Of a DNA stretch of 64,000 bases, positions 44,450 to 53,735 are shown piece after piece. The position numbers were made by a program, and so were the translations under genes. Origin of the DNA: Euryarchaeota archaeon UBA558 (GTDB lineage Archaea; Thermoplasmatota; Poseidoniia; Poseidoniales; Thalassarchaeaceae); the NCBI GenBank assembly GCA_002507175.1, contig DAZE01000016.1:1-64000 (forward strand), in the 5' to 3' direction. Position 1 is the first letter of the stretch. Each line of letters begins with the position of its first letter. The notes beneath the pieces are model-generated. The model ran no database searches, had not been told where the DNA came from, and saw only the letters and a list, made by a program, of their open reading frames with translations.

Positions 44450-45196
44450 ATGCCACAGGGTTCAATGCCGAATTTTGCCTTTCTTCTGTTGAAGGAGCAT
44501 CCATACGGAAGAGAGATGTTCAGGCAGTTAGTCTCGTCAGGATTCGTCCCAAAAGTGATTATATCAGAGGACTCTGATATTGGAGACGAGGAGCGTGATA
44601 AGTTCCTAAAGCGAATAGCGGGTCGGCCCGTCGCACCGGAAATCGAAGTCCAACTGGCTGGGCTAAAGTCCGCGGGATACGAGATACCTCACCACACTGT
44701 CGACAAGCACGATAGCAAGAGGATCATGCCTATAATCGGCGATCTCGAACTGGACCTGATTGTTTTTGGTGGAACAAGGATAATCCGGGGAGAGGTCTTG
44801 GATCACCCGAGTGATGGCGTTCTGAACTCCCATCCAGGGCTCTTACCCGAGTGCAGGGGGTCTGCCTCACCCGCTTGGTCGGTGTATCACGACATCCCGA
44901 TTGGTTCTTCGACCCATTTCTGTGACAATGGTATAGACACAGGCGAGTTGCTCCTCAAACGCGAGGTAAGCGTACGGAGGGGCATGACCTACGAGGACCT
45001 GTGCTACCACACGCTGGTTCTCTCAGGAGTCCTGATGAAAGAAGCCCTCGAGGCGTATTTCGAAAGGAGATGGGGCGAGATGAGGCGTCCGCAAGGTAGG
45101 AGCGAGCATCCGACTTTCCGGAATGCACCAGATGAAATCCTCGACGTTGTAAGAAAAAAGCTTGCTGACCAAACATACCTGCATTACGTGGACTAG
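44450..45196 (+). CDS. Formyltransferase-fold protein (methionyl-tRNA formyltransferase-like)
   Basis: Protein of 248 residues of the formyl transferase family. The Asn-His-Asp catalytic triad is visible: NSHPGLLPECRGSASPAWS (Asn and His) and STHFCDNGIDTGELL (Asp). The N-terminal segment differs from Fmt and PurN, and no C-terminal Fmt domain is present. Archaea start protein synthesis with unformylated Met, so a tRNA role is unlikely. Transfer or hydrolysis of a formyl group on a small molecule fits better. GGAGGT sits 6 bases before the ATG. It is the first enzyme of a tight five-gene catabolic-looking operon. Confidence 0.82.
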   Translation: MPQGSMPNFAFLLLKEHPYGREMFRQLVSSGFVPKVIISEDSDIGDEERDKFLKRIAGRPVAPEIEVQLAGLKSAGYEIPHHTVDKHDSKRIMPIIGDLELDLIVFGGTRIIRGEVLDHPSDGVLNSHPGLLPECRGSASPAWSVYHDIPIGSSTHFCDNGIDTGELLLKREVSVRRGMTYEDLCYHTLVLSGVLMKEALEAYFERRWGEMRRPQGRSEHPTFRNAPDEILDVVRKKLADQTYLHYVD

Positions 45197-45205
45197 GTGA
45201 AACAA

Positions 45206-46012
45206 ATGAAAAACAAGATATTGACCGAGGGATTCCCCTTCTCAGAGGGAATCTTATCTGGAAAAACAGCAGTCGTGTGCGGGGCATCGGAGGGCATCGG
45301 AAGAGCGACAGCGCTTCTGCTAGCACGGTCAGGTGCGCGAGTGATAGCACTAGCAAGAAATCAAAGCAGGCTCGAAGAACTCATCACTGAGATGCATGGT
45401 ACTGGGCACAAGACTTTGTCGATTGACCTGGAGGAAACAAAGGCAGTTGAGGGTGCAGTGGCCGTTTTGAAGGCCGAGAAGGCGTCAATACTCATCAATA
45501 ATGCAGGCGGACCCCCAGGATCGCCACTGATGGAAAATTCAATCGGGGACTTTGAGGCGCCATTCAAGAGGCATCTGCATGCATCGCATCTGCTTGTTCA
45601 GGGCCTCGCCCCAGTCATGGAGCAAATCGAATTCGGGAGAATCGTAAACGTAATTTCAACTTCTGTTAGGGAGCCGATTGAAGGCATAGGGCTCTCAAAC
45701 ACACTACGAGGAGCTATGGCCTCATGGAGCAAGTCCCTGTCCAGGGAGTTGCACCCCTGCATCACGATCAACAATGTCCTACCGGGCTACACGGACACAG
45801 AACGCCTTGTATCGCTTTCGAAGGCCAGGAGCCTGAGGACGGGGCAGTCAGTGGATCAAATCTATGAAAACTGGAAGTGTCAGGCCCCAATAAATCGGCT
45901 AGTGGATCCTTTCGAGACCGCTTCTGCCATAGTCTGGCTGTGTCTGCCCGTGAGTGGGGCCGTCAGAGGCGTTAGCTTGGCGGTCGATGGTGGTAGAATG
46001 CGCTCGATTTGA
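45206..46012 (+). CDS. Short-chain dehydrogenase/reductase, atypical (no catalytic Tyr/Lys)
   Basis: SDR of 268 residues. The nucleotide-binding motif GASEGIG (26-32) and ILINNAGG are intact, as is LPGYTDTERL. The active site is altered: after ISTS (Ser151), the position of the Tyr reads Ser164 and that of the Lys reads Arg168 (GLSNTLRGAMASW). This SN-x2-R pattern is a recurring variant in some FabG-annotated SDRs, so it is a subfamily trait rather than random decay. The reaction is unknown. ATG at 45206 has GGTGA just upstream; GTG at 45197 is an alternative. Second enzyme of the operon. Confidence 0.83.
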   Translation: MKNKILTEGFPFSEGILSGKTAVVCGASEGIGRATALLLARSGARVIALARNQSRLEELITEMHGTGHKTLSIDLEETKAVEGAVAVLKAEKASILINNAGGPPGSPLMENSIGDFEAPFKRHLHASHLLVQGLAPVMEQIEFGRIVNVISTSVREPIEGIGLSNTLRGAMASWSKSLSRELHPCITINNVLPGYTDTERLVSLSKARSLRTGQSVDQIYENWKCQAPINRLVDPFETASAIVWLCLPVSGAVRGVSLAVDGGRMRSI

Positions 46013-46023
46013 GGTTGGATGAG

Positions 46024-47265
46024 ATGGAATTCGACATATTCTTCTCAATATCTCAAACACCTGATTCAAGTGGTTACAAGCCGTCTGAGAGGGAGATGTT
46101 CTCCAATTTTCTAGAACAGGCGGTCAAGGCAGACGAATTGGGATTTGGCGTTGGGTGGATTGCGCAGGCCCATCTGTCCACGGAGGTTCAGAAGACGAAT
46201 TCTCGGCCTGTCGTCCCCCATTACCCTGGTGAGGTAGGGCTCTGCACCGATTTTTTCCAAATCGCCTCCATGGTTCTATCCAGAACCTCCAAGATGGAGG
46301 TCGGAAGCGCGGTTATGTCCATACTCGCATCTGGCGGGCCCATCGCTCAGGCTGAGCGGGTCGGCTCCCTTCTCGCGCTGCATGGACTCAATAAAGAAGA
46401 ACGGAGGAGGGTCCACATCGGTTTCTCTGCGGGTCGGTTTGAATTCATGGCTAGGCCATACGGCATCTCCCCACGGAATGCATTGGAGGAGGTTGCATGG
46501 CCAGCGCTCAGGGGTCAAATTTTTGCTGAGGCTAGCGAAATTTTCCTCCGACTCCTGTCAGGGGAAGTGATCAATTCGTCGATGATAAGAGAGACAGTGC
46601 TTTCGCGCTCAAACTTCCGGAGTGATGAAGACTGGGATAATGTCCAGAAGGCAGCAATGGAGCTATCTGGTGTGAATTCAATTCCAGACTCAATCTCCAT
46701 CCCGCGACGCTATGATTTTGAGTCGATTGCCACCATACCAAAAGAATGGCGACGAGACCTCCTTAACCTCGTGATTGGCAGTCATGACCCAGCCTTGCAA
46801 ATAGAGGTGAACAAATGGAGGCCCGTCCAAGTATTCAACCTAAGCATCACACCCCCTGATATAATTGAGGAGACCCATAAGAGGATGATTGCTAACTACC
46901 ACAAGGACGGAGGAGAATGGAGGAGGTCAATGATGCCAAGGACTGTGATGGTTTTCATCAACGATGAGCCGGGGCTCACAGATGAGCAGAAGTCGGTCAT
47001 GGCAAAGGAGGAGTCAAAATCCTCCATATCCACTTATTGGTCTGCCCTCGAGGGGACTATAGATCCGGGGAAAGTAGAGAAGGCGGTTAACAACGCTGTG
47101 ATTGGAAACCCAGAGGAAGTGGCAATACAGCTGAACCAGAGATATCATCCAGATGATAGGATCATGTGTTGGTTTGACTTCTTCAACCATGACAGCGAGA
47201 GGGTAATGCGTGACATGGAGGCATTTATGACCAAAGTAGTGCCGATTGTCAATAGAGTGGTGTGA
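46024..47265 (+). CDS. Luciferase-like flavin-dependent monooxygenase (LLM class)
   Basis: Protein of 413 residues of the bacterial luciferase-like superfamily, which uses reduced FMN or F420. The early strand FDIFFSISQ, the LEQAVKADELGFGVGWIAQAHL segment, SRTSKMEVGSAVMSI and RVHIGFSAGRFEF match the family TIM barrel. An insert of about 100 residues in the middle is longer than in LuxA. A GAGGT site supports the ATG at 46024; TTG at 46009 overlaps the SDR stop. In this operon it probably attacks a ring or amide carbon, as RutA does in pyrimidine catabolism, but the substrate is unknown. Confidence 0.85.
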   Translation: MEFDIFFSISQTPDSSGYKPSEREMFSNFLEQAVKADELGFGVGWIAQAHLSTEVQKTNSRPVVPHYPGEVGLCTDFFQIASMVLSRTSKMEVGSAVMSILASGGPIAQAERVGSLLALHGLNKEERRRVHIGFSAGRFEFMARPYGISPRNALEEVAWPALRGQIFAEASEIFLRLLSGEVINSSMIRETVLSRSNFRSDEDWDNVQKAAMELSGVNSIPDSISIPRRYDFESIATIPKEWRRDLLNLVIGSHDPALQIEVNKWRPVQVFNLSITPPDIIEETHKRMIANYHKDGGEWRRSMMPRTVMVFINDEPGLTDEQKSVMAKEESKSSISTYWSALEGTIDPGKVEKAVNNAVIGNPEEVAIQLNQRYHPDDRIMCWFDFFNHDSERVMRDMEAFMTKVVPIVNRVV

Positions 47266-47271
47266 GAGAAT

Positions 47272-48447
47272 ATGGATCCCAATGAAAGGCCCTCGTCGGT
47301 TTCATCTGGAAGGCCGGGCTCCAAAGTCTATCCGAGGACTCCTATCGGCGAAAAATTCGACAACATCGCAACTGGAAGAGATGTGGAATGGGAGCCGTTG
47401 GTCGATTTTCGCAGGATGGATGTATCCGAGAATACAATCCATGGCGCCATCGCATGGGCCCATGGCGGGGAAATAATCCATTCTTTCGGTGGGAACGTGC
47501 TCATCTACGGTCGCTCGATGATGAAACCATTCATGATGAAAGTGTTCGCAGAGGTCTTGGACAATGAACTTGATTGGGATCAGAAATCCATCTCCTGCTC
47601 GTCTCACAACGGTGACACTGAGCACGTTGCGGCTGCGCAGTCAATCTTGAATGAGTCTGAATGGGGCCTTATGCAGTGCCCCCTTGATGTTCCCCTGGTC
47701 CAGTTCGGACGTCAGGTCAGGAGGCCACGTCGATGGTTCCACACCTGTTCTGGAGAGCATGCGGCTGTTCTGAAGGGAATGCGCTTACTAGGAATCCGGC
47801 GTGCTGGCTACACTCTGCCGAACTCGGCATGGTTTCCGTTATACATTGACGTACTCAGAGAATACATGGGAGATCCGGAATGGAATCCAGACAGGGTTGC
47901 GAAGGATGGGTGTGGGATGCCAACGACGTCCAACACGGTTAACGAGTTGGCTGTCATGTTTGCCAACCTCGCTTCAAGGAGAGATGAGGATTGGATTTGG
48001 GAAGCAATGAACAGGAACCCAGATTTGGTCGGAGGGTTCAACAGACTCGATTCCACATGCCTGAAAGCGGGTGAGGGGAAGATCCTCGCGAAGGAGGGCG
48101 CAGATGGCTTGTTAGGGCTCTCTGTGATTCACGAGGACTGGCCAGAAGGGCTCGGTATTGTCATCAAAATCGCCCATGGGTGGAATAGTCAAGCAACCTG
48201 GTACATTTCCCGGGCAGTTCTCGGCGTGCTTGGAATACATCTTAGGAATCCATATCCACTACATAGGCAAAAGGCATTCATAGTTCCTGGGATCGTCCCA
48301 GAATTGTACTCCGAAGCCTTGGAATCCATTGTCACATGGGACGAATGGGATCCTGACAGAGACAGATTTTCGCTGGATTGGAAGAAATATACCGAGGCCA
48401 CAACCCGGTCAGACCCCTTTAGCAACGAGGGGGACGGTGGGCCCTGA
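47272..48447 (+). CDS. Asparaginase II-like amidohydrolase (ReAII-type family)
   Basis: Protein of 391 residues related to Rhizobium-type asparaginase II. The Ser-x2-Lys motif is RSMMKPF (S82, K85); SSHNGDTEHV carries S111; CSGEHAAVLKGM (C159) and KDGCGMPTTS (C214) match the two zinc cysteines. The third zinc ligand, a Lys in the usual CSGKHAG, reads Glu162 here. The last Lys region LAKEGADGLLGL is kept. The N-terminus is extended by about 40 residues. With these changes and this operon, hydrolysis of an amide other than asparagine is likely. It ends on the first base of the ALDH start. Confidence 0.82.
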   Translation: MDPNERPSSVSSGRPGSKVYPRTPIGEKFDNIATGRDVEWEPLVDFRRMDVSENTIHGAIAWAHGGEIIHSFGGNVLIYGRSMMKPFMMKVFAEVLDNELDWDQKSISCSSHNGDTEHVAAAQSILNESEWGLMQCPLDVPLVQFGRQVRRPRRWFHTCSGEHAAVLKGMRLLGIRRAGYTLPNSAWFPLYIDVLREYMGDPEWNPDRVAKDGCGMPTTSNTVNELAVMFANLASRRDEDWIWEAMNRNPDLVGGFNRLDSTCLKAGEGKILAKEGADGLLGLSVIHEDWPEGLGIVIKIAHGWNSQATWYISRAVLGVLGIHLRNPYPLHRQKAFIVPGIVPELYSEALESIVTWDEWDPDRDRFSLDWKKYTEATTRSDPFSNEGDGGP

Positions 48448-49901
48448 TGGAACTCAAGAATTACATTGGAGGAGTGTTTACTAAAAGCTCGTCACGTAGG
48501 TGGCTTGAGGTGCAAGAGCCCGCCACTGGCAGGAAATACGCGAAAGTGCCACTTTCCAACTCAGAGGATGTTGGCCATGCTGTTGACTCGGCGAGAAAGG
48601 CTCAGCCTGGTTGGGGGGGGCTTACCCTTCATGAGAGAGCAAATTGGCTGGATCGGATTGCAGATGAGCTCGAGGACAGGCGTGAGGACATCGCATCTAT
48701 TGAAAGCAGGGATACTGGCAAGCCCATCGGGCTTGCCAGAAATGTTGATGCTAATAGGTCAATTGCCAACTTCAGATTCTTCGCTGAGATGATTAAAGGT
48801 CATCGTGATGAGACCTTCGAGATGTCGGACGCAATGAACTACGTATCTTCAAAACCTGTGGGCGTGGGCGCACTGATAACGCCATGGAACCTCCCACTGT
48901 ATCTGTTGTCTTGGAAGGTCGCGCCTGCTATTGGAATGGGGAATACCGTAGTCTGCAAACCAAGTGAGCTCACACCGATGACGGCGAATCTACTAATGGA
49001 GGTCATCGACAAGGTCGGTCTCCCCGCGGGAGTTGTGAACTTGATTCATGGAGATGGAGCAGGTGCCGGGAGCAGCTTGGTCGAACACCATGACGTTGAT
49101 TTGGTTTCATTCACCGGCGGTACAGCCACTGGTGCCAAGGTCGCCAAAATAGCAGCCCCTCAATTCAAGAAATTGAGCCTCGAGCTGGGTGGCAAGAACG
49201 CTAGCATCGTTTTCGAGGATTGTGACCTTGAAGCCACAGTCAAGGGAGTGACTAGGTCCGCGTTTCTCAATCAAGGACAAGTATGCCTCTGTGGCTCTAG
49301 GGTATTGATCGAGCGATCGATTTACGAAGATTTCAAACATAAATTCGTTCAATCTGTGAATGATTTGAGGATAGGTGATCCATCTAGGGAGGACACCGAT
49401 TTGGGGGCAATCATATCGAGTGAACACTTGCAAAAGGTGAATGAGTATGTTGCCCTATCGATCGAGGAGGGCGGAGTCTGTCTGACAGGGGGTCCTGATT
49501 CACCGGTTCTGGTTGATGATGGCTTGAAGGGAGGTTTTTGGATGAATCCGGTTGTAGTGACGGGACTTTCTCCAGATTCGAGATGCTCAACAGAGGAGAT
49601 CTTCGGGCCGATGGTCACCTTGCACCCATTTGATAATGAGGAGATGGCAATCGAAATCGCAAACAACACTCGGTATGGCCTAGCTGGGAGTATCTGGACC
49701 AAGGATCTAGAAAAGGGCAGGAGGGTAGCAGAACAGATACAGACCGGAATGGTTTGGGTCAATACCTGGCTACACAGAGACCTTAGGACCCCTTTCGGAG
49801 GGGTGAAGGACAGCGGTGTTGGAAGAGAGGGGGGGAGGTGGAGCATCAGTTTCTTCTCTGAGCCTCTCAACGTGTGTGTCAAGGACGATCGTGCTAGATG
49901 A
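48447..49901 (+). CDS. Aldehyde dehydrogenase, 2-aminomuconate-semialdehyde dehydrogenase-like
   Basis: NAD(P)-dependent ALDH of 484 residues. The cofactor and catalytic landmarks are present: ITPWNLPLYLLSWK, KPSELTP, SFTGGTATG, the general base in LELGGKNASIVF, the catalytic Cys in NQGQVCLCGSRVLIE, and EEIFGPMVTLHPF. The VCLCGSR signature and RDLRTPFGGVKDSGVGREGG tail are those of the ALDH8A1 / 2-hydroxy- and 2-aminomuconate-semialdehyde dehydrogenase group. This links the operon to opening of an aromatic or N-heterocyclic ring. Last gene of the operon. Confidence 0.9.
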   Translation: MELKNYIGGVFTKSSSRRWLEVQEPATGRKYAKVPLSNSEDVGHAVDSARKAQPGWGGLTLHERANWLDRIADELEDRREDIASIESRDTGKPIGLARNVDANRSIANFRFFAEMIKGHRDETFEMSDAMNYVSSKPVGVGALITPWNLPLYLLSWKVAPAIGMGNTVVCKPSELTPMTANLLMEVIDKVGLPAGVVNLIHGDGAGAGSSLVEHHDVDLVSFTGGTATGAKVAKIAAPQFKKLSLELGGKNASIVFEDCDLEATVKGVTRSAFLNQGQVCLCGSRVLIERSIYEDFKHKFVQSVNDLRIGDPSREDTDLGAIISSEHLQKVNEYVALSIEEGGVCLTGGPDSPVLVDDGLKGGFWMNPVVVTGLSPDSRCSTEEIFGPMVTLHPFDNEEMAIEIANNTRYGLAGSIWTKDLEKGRRVAEQIQTGMVWVNTWLHRDLRTPFGGVKDSGVGREGGRWSISFFSEPLNVCVKDDRAR

Positions 49902-49940
49902 CGCCTCAAGGTCTATACATGGACTAATCAAGACTCCACC

Positions 49941-52900
49941 ATGGAAGATGCAAACCCGGGAAACTCAACGATATCCACAGGTGGTTTTGACGAGGCGAAA
50001 GCTGGTTTCTATGCGTCCATTGGTTTGGGTGCTGCCGTCCTCGCATACGCCATATACTTCGTCACATTCGAACTAACTGCAGAGAGTGATCTCTCCTACT
50101 TGCTGTTAGGGGGCATGCTGGGTGTTGTGGCTGTATTTTGCATTGGGTTCCACGAATGGAAAATGAGGCAGGAGGGAAGAGGTCGCGAACAGAGTATGAT
50201 CGAGGACTACGTTGCTGGCACTGCAGTGCTTTGCGGGTCCCTGGCAGCAGTTTGGTTGGCAAGGTATTCAGCATACGCAACCAAGCAATACACTTCCTAT
50301 GAGGGCCAGATAATCGAAGGCCAATGGGCCCCTACCGTGGAATTAGCATTGGTACAGACGATTGGGATACTGTTGGTGATGGAAATAAGCACCAACCTGA
50401 TACACAGACACAACCTTGGCACTCTGCCCAGAACCGTGGTTGTTCTAGCCCCAATCTCACTTTCATTGTCAGCCATAACAATATGGGTCGACTATGCAGG
50501 TGGTAGTTTTGACCATTGGAACACGGCTTCGCACGTACTCTTGTTGGGTGGGGCCATGGTACACTCATTGAGGTTGGATCGCTCGCTGTTGTACCTCATA
50601 TCTGCTGGAACAAGCATGGCAGTGCCAGCACTTGTTGCCCTGAATCTTGGTGTTGAATCTGGGGGCTGGATGGTGCTGATGGTGGTGTTGGTCGGTATGA
50701 CTGCGACTGACAGGGGCTTGAAGCGTGAGATGATTGAACAGAGCTCTGGATTTGTCATCTTCGGGATTTTAGTCATGCAATTCGTAGCTGCCTCGTCCTC
50801 GGCGGAATTCCAAATTGGATCATTCAAGATTACCGATCAGCCATTCGGCCTGACATTTTGGCTGTGGGCTGCAATGCTGGTAGGTTGGTTCGCGCCCACG
50901 ACGATGCAGAGAACCCCTGCTATGCCCATAGGCCTGGCATTGGCATTGGCGCTATTGGAAGCAGAGGCAGCGATGATCGCATGGTCCGTGGGCATTGGAG
51001 CATTTGTTTACCTCGAGACGAGGAAACATGCTCGGGACTGGGTTGTTAGGTCCACGTACTGGGCGATGGTGGCTGCTTGGACGGTGTCCGCCTTCATCGC
51101 AGATCAGGAGGGCGGGGTATTCATTCAAGTCGGAGGCTCATCGTTCTCCAATGCCTTCGCACTCGGCCTCATACTTCTACCGATTCTGGTCTTGCTCGGA
51201 ATTTGGAGCGAATCGCGGGGAAGATTTGCGTCCAGGGAGGGTTCTTCATCATCAATTCTCGCAGGAGCAATGATTCCGCTGGCAGATCAATCTGGGTGGA
51301 GCCTCGTCATTCTGATTCTACTAGTTGCATTTACCCAGATTCGCAAGGCGGATCAGGATCTGGGAAGGGACAAAGCCTCTGGCTGGGCATTGACCTCTCT
51401 AATCGCTCTCCTAGTGGCAGTGTCTGTCTTGTCGATCAGAGACAGAGGGGAGGTTCCATTGGAATTGAGTGGAGCGAACCTGCTACCACTCTTATTCGGG
51501 GTGATGGTCTACATTGACGATAGAACCAGGAAATGGGAAGAAAACACACTGCTGGCCTCTCCAATAGGAATATGTTCGCTACTATTGGTGCTGGCCTCCA
51601 TGATTTGCCTACCGGATGACATCGCAAATCAAAGCCTGATCCTGTACCGCTTGGTCATAGCACACATTGCGATTGCTGGGGTCATTTTGGTCATGGAATG
51701 CGGTGGCAAAGGACAAGTCAGCCCTACGACGAGATTGACTGGAGCCACGACCATGACAATTTTCGCTGTGGTCTCATGGAGCATCTTCAACTCCAACCCG
51801 GATTCTCAAGTCGTCGGACTTGTTGAGAGAATTGCCCGCGACATATCTGTGGTAGCCCCGTTGATTGTCGTCGACCGGTTGTTGAGGCAGATCGATGACC
51901 TATCTGAACAGGCAAGGAGGCTTGGAGCTTGGACCTTGATAGCACTACTAGTCATCGGGGGCACTGACGTCTCGGGAGGTCTCCTCTCATTACCCGTATT
52001 CGCGATTGTTGCGTACCGTGCTACCACGCACGTCAACACAGCAATCCTAGCCATACTTCCGATTGCTGGTATCTTCTATGGGAATCTTTTGACTGGATCT
52101 GATCTACCGTCTGAGAATTTCGTCCTGTTGTTGGAGGCGGTACCCTATATCAGCAAAACTACCGATTTCGGACCCAGATGGATATCGATTTTCATGATCG
52201 CTCAAGTGGCTTTTTCCATCTATGCGATAAGGACAGAGGACCGTCCTGTTGAGGAGACAAGGTGGGGCCCAGAACAGAGGGTGACCATCGGCATCGCCGG
52301 AATTCTCGCATTCGCATACATTATTCCAGACTTCAGAGTCGCATGGATATTCATTGCGATGGCTTTAACTGGCTATTCATGGAGAACTGGGGTCATTCAA
52401 TGGTTCAACGTCGCACCATTAGCTTTCGTCTGGGGCATTGGGAACCTCTTTGATTGGATGGATGAAGGCGGGCATTACATATCACTAACATGGGCAGATC
52501 TCTTCGCATGGAGTTGTTTGATTGGAGCGTTGATATCCGGGGCACAGATAATCTTACTCAGAACCGGCCTTCTTACGAGATTCTACTCTGCAGAAGATCA
52601 TGAGTCACGGGATGACTCTAGTTTCTTCTCCACAGATCTGAGCGATGTCGTTGATCCTCTAACAGTCATAGCCCTGACCAGCAGGGGCTGGATGTACCTC
52701 CTGCTTTTCCTATCCGCGGACATTGGCTTCTCAACCTGGGTTGTTTCATCGCTTCTGATGACGATTGACGGACTGGCCTCAGGCCGCAGGGTCCTGCTTT
52801 ACCTTGGCATAGTGTTCCAGACCGTGGCTTGGCCCACCATGGCATCAGAGGACCTACTATGGACAGAATCTCAGACGAGCACAACCCTCCTGATTCCTAT

Positions 52901-53735
52901 CACACAATGCCTGGCTCTGATTTTCATAGCGTGGAAGGGATCTGATCGTGTTGGCAGAATTTCCTTCTCCGAGCACGGGGAGGAGATCAGTAAGTATGCC
53001 AGTGCCATGTCATTCTTGGTGGGCTATGTCTACTCATTCGAAGGATCAGCGCTAGTATTCCCCCTACTAGTGTTAGGGGTCTCTGGCCACCATTCGCTCG
53101 TTGGCTTCTCAATGGATAGGGCATGGAGGCGAGGTTTCGGTTTGATCGGCATACCGGCCGGTTTCCTTGTTGCAGTCCCACCAGATGCCGGGCTATTGTT
53201 CCCCGTCATGCTTTTTGCAGCAGCGCTATCGCTGATTGGACAAGCTGTTCTCTATGCATCAAGAGGTGGGATGGGGATAGGCACCGCCAAGGAAGGCGGT
53301 GGCGCCGTTATTGAAACGATAGGGCTACGAAGGGATTCAGAGGATTTAGAGGATTCAGAGGAGACAGAATTTGAGGCCGATGACCAAGGTGATGATCTCG
53401 AGGAGAAGGACCAAGGAACGGACGATTTGGGATCTTCGGAGAATTCACCATCGGAGGAAGAGGTGGAGCAAGATCAACCCAATATCGAAGCCGTTGATGA
53501 GTCTGAGGCTTCCATCGTCGAAAAGGAGGATGCGGCGAATGTCCCTCGAGCGGTGAAAATTGGGGAGGGGAAGTACTCATTGGACGGATCCTCGTTGTCT
53601 GTTTTGTTGCATCCTGAGGTGATTCGAACCATAAGGAGCTCCATACCGCCAAACACCGATGGAGGCAGGTGGAAGCCTGTGTTGACGGTCGACCCGAATG
53701 GTGCAATGAATGTTCACTGGGAGCCTGTTGAGTGA
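49941..53735 (+). CDS. Giant polytopic membrane protein with acidic C-terminal domain, unknown
   Basis: Protein of 1264 residues with more than 30 hydrophobic segments from about residue 15 to 1115. An acidic stretch of about 80 residues (rich in Glu, Asp, Ser) follows, and then a short folded-looking C-terminus (KYSLDGSSLSVLLHPEV and GRWKPVLTVDPNG). It carries no motif of a transporter or glycosyltransferase that I can recognise. The start ATG lies 39 bases after the ALDH stop; it may or may not belong to that operon. It overlaps the convergent radical SAM gene by 22 bases. The DNA for the acidic tail contains GGATTCAGA-like short repeats. Confidence 0.7.
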   Translation: MEDANPGNSTISTGGFDEAKAGFYASIGLGAAVLAYAIYFVTFELTAESDLSYLLLGGMLGVVAVFCIGFHEWKMRQEGRGREQSMIEDYVAGTAVLCGSLAAVWLARYSAYATKQYTSYEGQIIEGQWAPTVELALVQTIGILLVMEISTNLIHRHNLGTLPRTVVVLAPISLSLSAITIWVDYAGGSFDHWNTASHVLLLGGAMVHSLRLDRSLLYLISAGTSMAVPALVALNLGVESGGWMVLMVVLVGMTATDRGLKREMIEQSSGFVIFGILVMQFVAASSSAEFQIGSFKITDQPFGLTFWLWAAMLVGWFAPTTMQRTPAMPIGLALALALLEAEAAMIAWSVGIGAFVYLETRKHARDWVVRSTYWAMVAAWTVSAFIADQEGGVFIQVGGSSFSNAFALGLILLPILVLLGIWSESRGRFASREGSSSSILAGAMIPLADQSGWSLVILILLVAFTQIRKADQDLGRDKASGWALTSLIALLVAVSVLSIRDRGEVPLELSGANLLPLLFGVMVYIDDRTRKWEENTLLASPIGICSLLLVLASMICLPDDIANQSLILYRLVIAHIAIAGVILVMECGGKGQVSPTTRLTGATTMTIFAVVSWSIFNSNPDSQVVGLVERIARDISVVAPLIVVDRLLRQIDDLSEQARRLGAWTLIALLVIGGTDVSGGLLSLPVFAIVAYRATTHVNTAILAILPIAGIFYGNLLTGSDLPSENFVLLLEAVPYISKTTDFGPRWISIFMIAQVAFSIYAIRTEDRPVEETRWGPEQRVTIGIAGILAFAYIIPDFRVAWIFIAMALTGYSWRTGVIQWFNVAPLAFVWGIGNLFDWMDEGGHYISLTWADLFAWSCLIGALISGAQIILLRTGLLTRFYSAEDHESRDDSSFFSTDLSDVVDPLTVIALTSRGWMYLLLFLSADIGFSTWVVSSLLMTIDGLASGRRVLLYLGIVFQTVAWPTMASEDLLWTESQTSTTLLIPITQCLALIFIAWKGSDRVGRISFSEHGEEISKYASAMSFLVGYVYSFEGSALVFPLLVLGVSGHHSLVGFSMDRAWRRGFGLIGIPAGFLVAVPPDAGLLFPVMLFAAALSLIGQAVLYASRGGMGIGTAKEGGGAVIETIGLRRDSEDLEDSEETEFEADDQGDDLEEKDQGTDDLGSSENSPSEEEVEQDQPNIEAVDESEASIVEKEDAANVPRAVKIGEGKYSLDGSSLSVLLHPEVIRTIRSSIPPNTDGGRWKPVLTVDPNGAMNVHWEPVE

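Noticed and set aside
44450..45196. Calling this gene fmt (methionyl-tRNA formyltransferase)
   Set aside because: Archaea initiate with unformylated methionine, the C-terminal Fmt domain is missing, and the gene is embedded in a catabolic operon.
53333..53362. Short GGATTCAGA/GGATTTAGA direct repeats as a repeat element
   Set aside because: They lie in frame inside an acidic low-complexity coding stretch (Glu-Asp-Ser rich), which explains them.
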